A stretch of DNA of 64,000 nucleotides from Oceanobacillus sp. FSL K6-2867. Lineage in GTDB: Bacteria > Bacillota > Bacilli > Bacillales > Amphibacillaceae. Positions within the stretch are counted from its first letter, which is position 1, and each line of letters starts with the position of its first letter. The position numbers and the translations under genes were made by a program. Positions 61,763-64,000 of this stretch are shown in pieces. Below the pieces are notes generated by a model that did no database searches, was not told the origin of the DNA, and saw only the letters and a program-made list of their open reading frames with translations. The DNA lies in assembly GCF_037963145.1 (NCBI RefSeq), contig NZ_CP150144.1, positions 868,001-932,000 of the forward strand, given 5' to 3'.

Positions 61763-62938
61763 ATGATGCAAAAAAACTTCTCTAGAAAAACGATTCTTTC
61801 CATTTTTATGCTCGGGACATTTGCTATTGGAATGACCGAATATGTCGTCACCGGGCTGCTGACACAATTTGCAGAAGACCTTAACGTAGATATATCAACA
61901 ACAGGATTGCTGCTGAGTGTCTATGCCATAAGCGTAGCCATATTTGGGCCACTCCTTCGAATCATAACAATCAAATATTCACCAAAACCATTACTCCTGG
62001 GATTTATGGCTATATTTATTATCAGTAATTTGATTGCCGCAAACGCATCTAGTTTTGAAATGTTATTATTATCCAGATTATTTTCAGCTATCATGCATGC
62101 TCCATTTTTCGGAGTCTGTATGAACTTGGCCGTTCGTATTTCCGAACCAGCAAAGCGCACCAGTGCCATTTCCGCTGTTCAAGGTGGTCTTACAATTGCC
62201 GTCATGCTGGGCGTTCCTTTCGGTTCCTTTCTCGGTGGACTGCTTAACTGGAGACTCGTATTCTGGTTCATTGCTCTAATCGGAATTTTGACTTTTATTG
62301 GTCTGGCTATTGTTACACCAAACGTTAAACCAGCTGAAGCATCAAATTTGAAAAAGGAACTTAGAAACTTAAAAAATAAAAATGTCATCATGGTGATTGC
62401 GATTATCGTGTTTGGCCTTTCGGGGATCTTTACTGCTTATACATTTAATGAGCCGATGCTTCGAAAAATAGCAGATTTTGATATCACTGGTGTCACCGCC
62501 GGATTATTTTTCTTCGGACTTGGCGGTGTGATTGGAAACATTGCTTCCGGAAAAATCCGCCCAAGTCGTTTAACATCGTGGCTTATTGCCTCTCTGGGAG
62601 CCTTTGCCGTAGTACTTGCACTTTATACACTTTTGATTCAACATGCTTTCTTGGCATTGATTATGAGCTTTTTGTTTGGAGCGGGAGCATTTGGCTTAGC
62701 ACCTATCTTAAATGCCAAGATTATTATCGCATCACCGGAGGCTCCTTCTTTATCGGGTACCGTTGCAGCCTCTGTTTTCAACTTGGCCAATTGCATCGGC
62801 GCCACACTAGGTTCCTTTTTGCTTGATGCGGGATTGTCATATACATTGATCACTCTTGTCGCCGCAGGAATGTTGGTGTTTGGAATGATTCTAACTATTG
62901 TCATGTTTAAAGTTGAGGATAGATCATTATTTCAATGA
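61763..62938 (+). CDS. MFS transporter, DHA1 (AraJ/YtbD-like) family
   Basis: A 391-residue, 12-helix exporter. LGTFAIGMTEYVVTGLLTQF in helix 1 is the classic AraJ/PbuE-branch motif; LSRLFSAIMHAPFFGVCMNL and GVPFGSFLGGLLNWRLVFWF (motif C) follow. Substrates of this branch include purines, arabinose and drugs. The ATG at 61763 is chosen for AAAGGGG 9 nt upstream; the 26-residue extension of the frame falls within the repeat hairpin and is unlikely to be translated. A terminator follows. Confidence 0.87.
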   Translation: MMQKNFSRKTILSIFMLGTFAIGMTEYVVTGLLTQFAEDLNVDISTTGLLLSVYAISVAIFGPLLRIITIKYSPKPLLLGFMAIFIISNLIAANASSFEMLLLSRLFSAIMHAPFFGVCMNLAVRISEPAKRTSAISAVQGGLTIAVMLGVPFGSFLGGLLNWRLVFWFIALIGILTFIGLAIVTPNVKPAEASNLKKELRNLKNKNVIMVIAIIVFGLSGIFTAYTFNEPMLRKIADFDITGVTAGLFFFGLGGVIGNIASGKIRPSRLTSWLIASLGAFAVVLALYTLLIQHAFLALIMSFLFGAGAFGLAPILNAKIIIASPEAPSLSGTVAASVFNLANCIGATLGSFLLDAGLSYTLITLVAAGMLVFGMILTIVMFKVEDRSLFQ

Positions 62939-63035
62939 AACGGGAAATGGCTCGATGTCTCTTCATTTCGATTAGACTTTTGAAGCATTGCAGTATAATT
63001 TACAAGCAATTAAAGAAAATAAGCAAACTCCACGA

Positions 63036-63065
63036 AAACCCTGTTCTTGTTTTAGAACAGGGTTT
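63036..63065 (+). terminator. MFS gene terminator
   Basis: AAACCCTGTTCT and AGAACAGGGTTT, a perfect 12-bp stem with a 6-nt loop. Confidence 0.75.
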
Positions 63066-63111
63066 GGTGTAAATAAATTAATTGGGTAAAACTAGTTTAG
63101 TTTCATAATAA

Positions 63112-63184
63112 TAGGAGGTGATCAGCAACTTGTATTTGTTTTTTCTGTGTTTTCCGGATAACTTTTCAGGCCAAAAAGTTTAGC
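63112..63184 (+). CDS. Possible 17-residue peptide behind an ideal ribosome site
   Basis: AGGAGGTGATC (about 63114-63124) is a perfect complement of the 16S rRNA tail. A TTG at 63131 opens MYLFFLCFPDNFSGQKV with a stop near 63184. The strength of the site contrasts with the short ORF. It could be a leader peptide for the XRE gene or a decayed start. Nothing else is seen in 62939-63355 besides the terminator. Confidence 0.3.
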
Positions 63185-63355
63185 ATAGTTAAACATAATC
63201 CTTCATATATTTAAATGAATTTCATCCTTTTCTTCCTTTATCCAGTATATCTTCAACATATTCCTTTAAATCATCATTATTGCGGTACATACGATACAAC
63301 TCCTTTAAAGCCTTTAGTTATTGAATATCATGCACTTGAAAAGAGGTCTTTATAC

Positions 63356-63769
63356 ATGAGAATAGAAATTGAGATGAAAGATGAAACTTATGAAAAGATA
63401 AAGAATGTGATTGATTGGATTAATTTAGATAATTCATTCCGTGGAAAAAGTGATACTCCAGAAGCTAAAATTGAGGATTTTATAAAAGGTGCAGCAATTT
63501 CTAAATTATTGGATGTGGAATCCATGTCTCCTTTACTAAATTCTAAAGTAGAGGATGGTTTAGAAATTAAAAATCGGTTTAAGGCCATTGCTAAAGAAAA
63601 GAAAATTAAACAAATTGATATTTGTAAAAGAACTGGGCTTAAAAAGGCAAACCTTAGTTTAATTTTTAATAATGAAAAGACATTGAGAGCTGATACTTTT
63701 TTTGCTATTTGGCTGACATTGGGCTGTCCTCCTATTCATGATTGTTTATATATTAAAAAATCCGACTGA
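63356..63769 (+). CDS. XRE-type helix-turn-helix protein, antitoxin-like
   Basis: A 137-residue protein. Residues 1-75 form a charged N-terminal domain (MRIEIEMKDETYEKIKNVID, KIEDFIKGAAISKLLDV), similar in feel to a ribbon-helix-helix or MetJ-like fold. Residues 76-130 contain an XRE/Cro HTH: FKAIAKEKKIKQIDICKRTG and LKKANLSLIFNNEKTLRADT. The ATG follows GAGGTC 7 nt upstream. It could be a DNA-binding antitoxin or phage-type regulator; no toxin gene is visible in the window. A strong terminator follows. Confidence 0.65.
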   Translation: MRIEIEMKDETYEKIKNVIDWINLDNSFRGKSDTPEAKIEDFIKGAAISKLLDVESMSPLLNSKVEDGLEIKNRFKAIAKEKKIKQIDICKRTGLKKANLSLIFNNEKTLRADTFFAIWLTLGCPPIHDCLYIKKSD

Positions 63770-63778
63770 AATAGGAAT

Positions 63779-63808
63779 AAAACGAGGAAAAAAACTCGTT
63801 TTTTTTAT
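63779..63808 (+). terminator. Terminator after the XRE-type gene
   Basis: AAAACGAG and CTCGTTTT around eight bases, followed by a T-run. Confidence 0.8.
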
Positions 63809-63910
63809 TTTTTTGGAATAGTACAAGTCATCATCACCATACGTTTAACTAAACTAAATAAAACAAAGCAAAAGTTTCGAATGGTTAAACTTCAGGGGGT
63901 TATTAAATAA

Positions 63911-64000
63911 ATGAATCCCTGCGGTTTATTGCAGCAACAGCATTTGAAAACTTCACTGAAATTATGTGCGAAATGCTTTTCGTGGTGGCTCATCCCTCTG
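63911..64000 (+). CDS. Start of a possible ORF running off the window
   Basis: GGGGG lies 13 nt before an ATG that opens MNPCGLLQQQHLKTSLKLCA and continues to the window end. No family is recognisable in 30 residues. The cysteines and basic residues give no clear clue. Confidence 0.25.
   Translation, partial: MNPCGLLQQQHLKTSLKLCAKCFSWWLIPL

Overview
The window looks like a chromosomal segment of a low-GC, endospore-forming Bacillaceae bacterium, most like the Oceanobacillus/Virgibacillus/Lentibacillus group. The evidence is AT-rich DNA with strong AGGAGG ribosome sites, two sporulation genes (a CotD-type coat protein and a 50-residue SspP), B. subtilis-type modules (T-box proBA, lysine riboswitch on dapA, BirA-type bioY-yhfT-yhfS, Rex-type cyd promoters) and typical Bacillaceae intergenic hairpin repeats. 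I saw no rRNA, tRNA, CRISPR array or intact transposase.

Layout. 0-3 kb: end of a uridine-kinase-like gene, then proBA behind a proline T-box. 3-9.6 kb: cytochrome bd oxidase cydA-cydB-cydS facing its assembly exporter cydD-cydC; each promoter carries a Rex-type palindrome. 9.9-17.7 kb: small membrane protein, PC4-like protein, universal stress protein, DUF2200, dapA behind a lysine riboswitch, nitroreductase, pdxK, YusW-like lipoprotein, FMN reductase, GNAT enzyme and a 33-residue cationic peptide. 17.8-20.4 kb: divergent TetR/MFS efflux pair. 20.5-25.6 kb: PucR-type regulator divergent from two membrane proteins and an M20 amidohydrolase, which looks like a dedicated uptake-and-hydrolysis module. 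25.6-34.1 kb: an accessory stretch of GNAT, Nudix, DUF1906, SIMPL, YpsA, CotD and ABC genes in which many genes are broken. 34.4-36.7 kb: a large hairpin repeat, a MifM-like leader ORF whose 3' part overlaps a stem masking the ribosome site of yidC2, then mscL and sspP. 36.8-46.8 kb: flavodoxin/LysR pair, cold-shock protein, Mn pyrophosphatase, DinB, FAD oxidoreductase, USP, SulP, CDF and YczE proteins. 46.8-51.3 kb: an operon from bioY through an acyl-CoA ligase, thiolase and two hotdog proteins behind a BirA-type operator; two genes for a pirin-like half-cupin and an unknown protein follow. 51.5-64 kb: Maf, EamA, broken CPCC protein, M20 deacylase, FNR-like protein, NADH oxidase with a doubled promoter motif, second methionine aminopeptidase, sugar MFS, another MFS with an IS200/IS605-like repeat in its leader, and an XRE-type protein.

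The redox genes (cyd, Nox) seem tied together by NADH-responsive control, the biosynthetic genes by RNA switches (T-box, L-box), and membrane biogenesis by a translational-arrest leader. The strongest new leads are the MifM-like/yidC2 stem, the PucR-DUF5058-M20 module, the BirA-controlled acyl-CoA operon and the stand-alone IS605-like right-end hairpins. Many accessory genes carry frameshifts or stops. This may be real decay or partly homopolymer sequencing error, and reads are needed to tell which.
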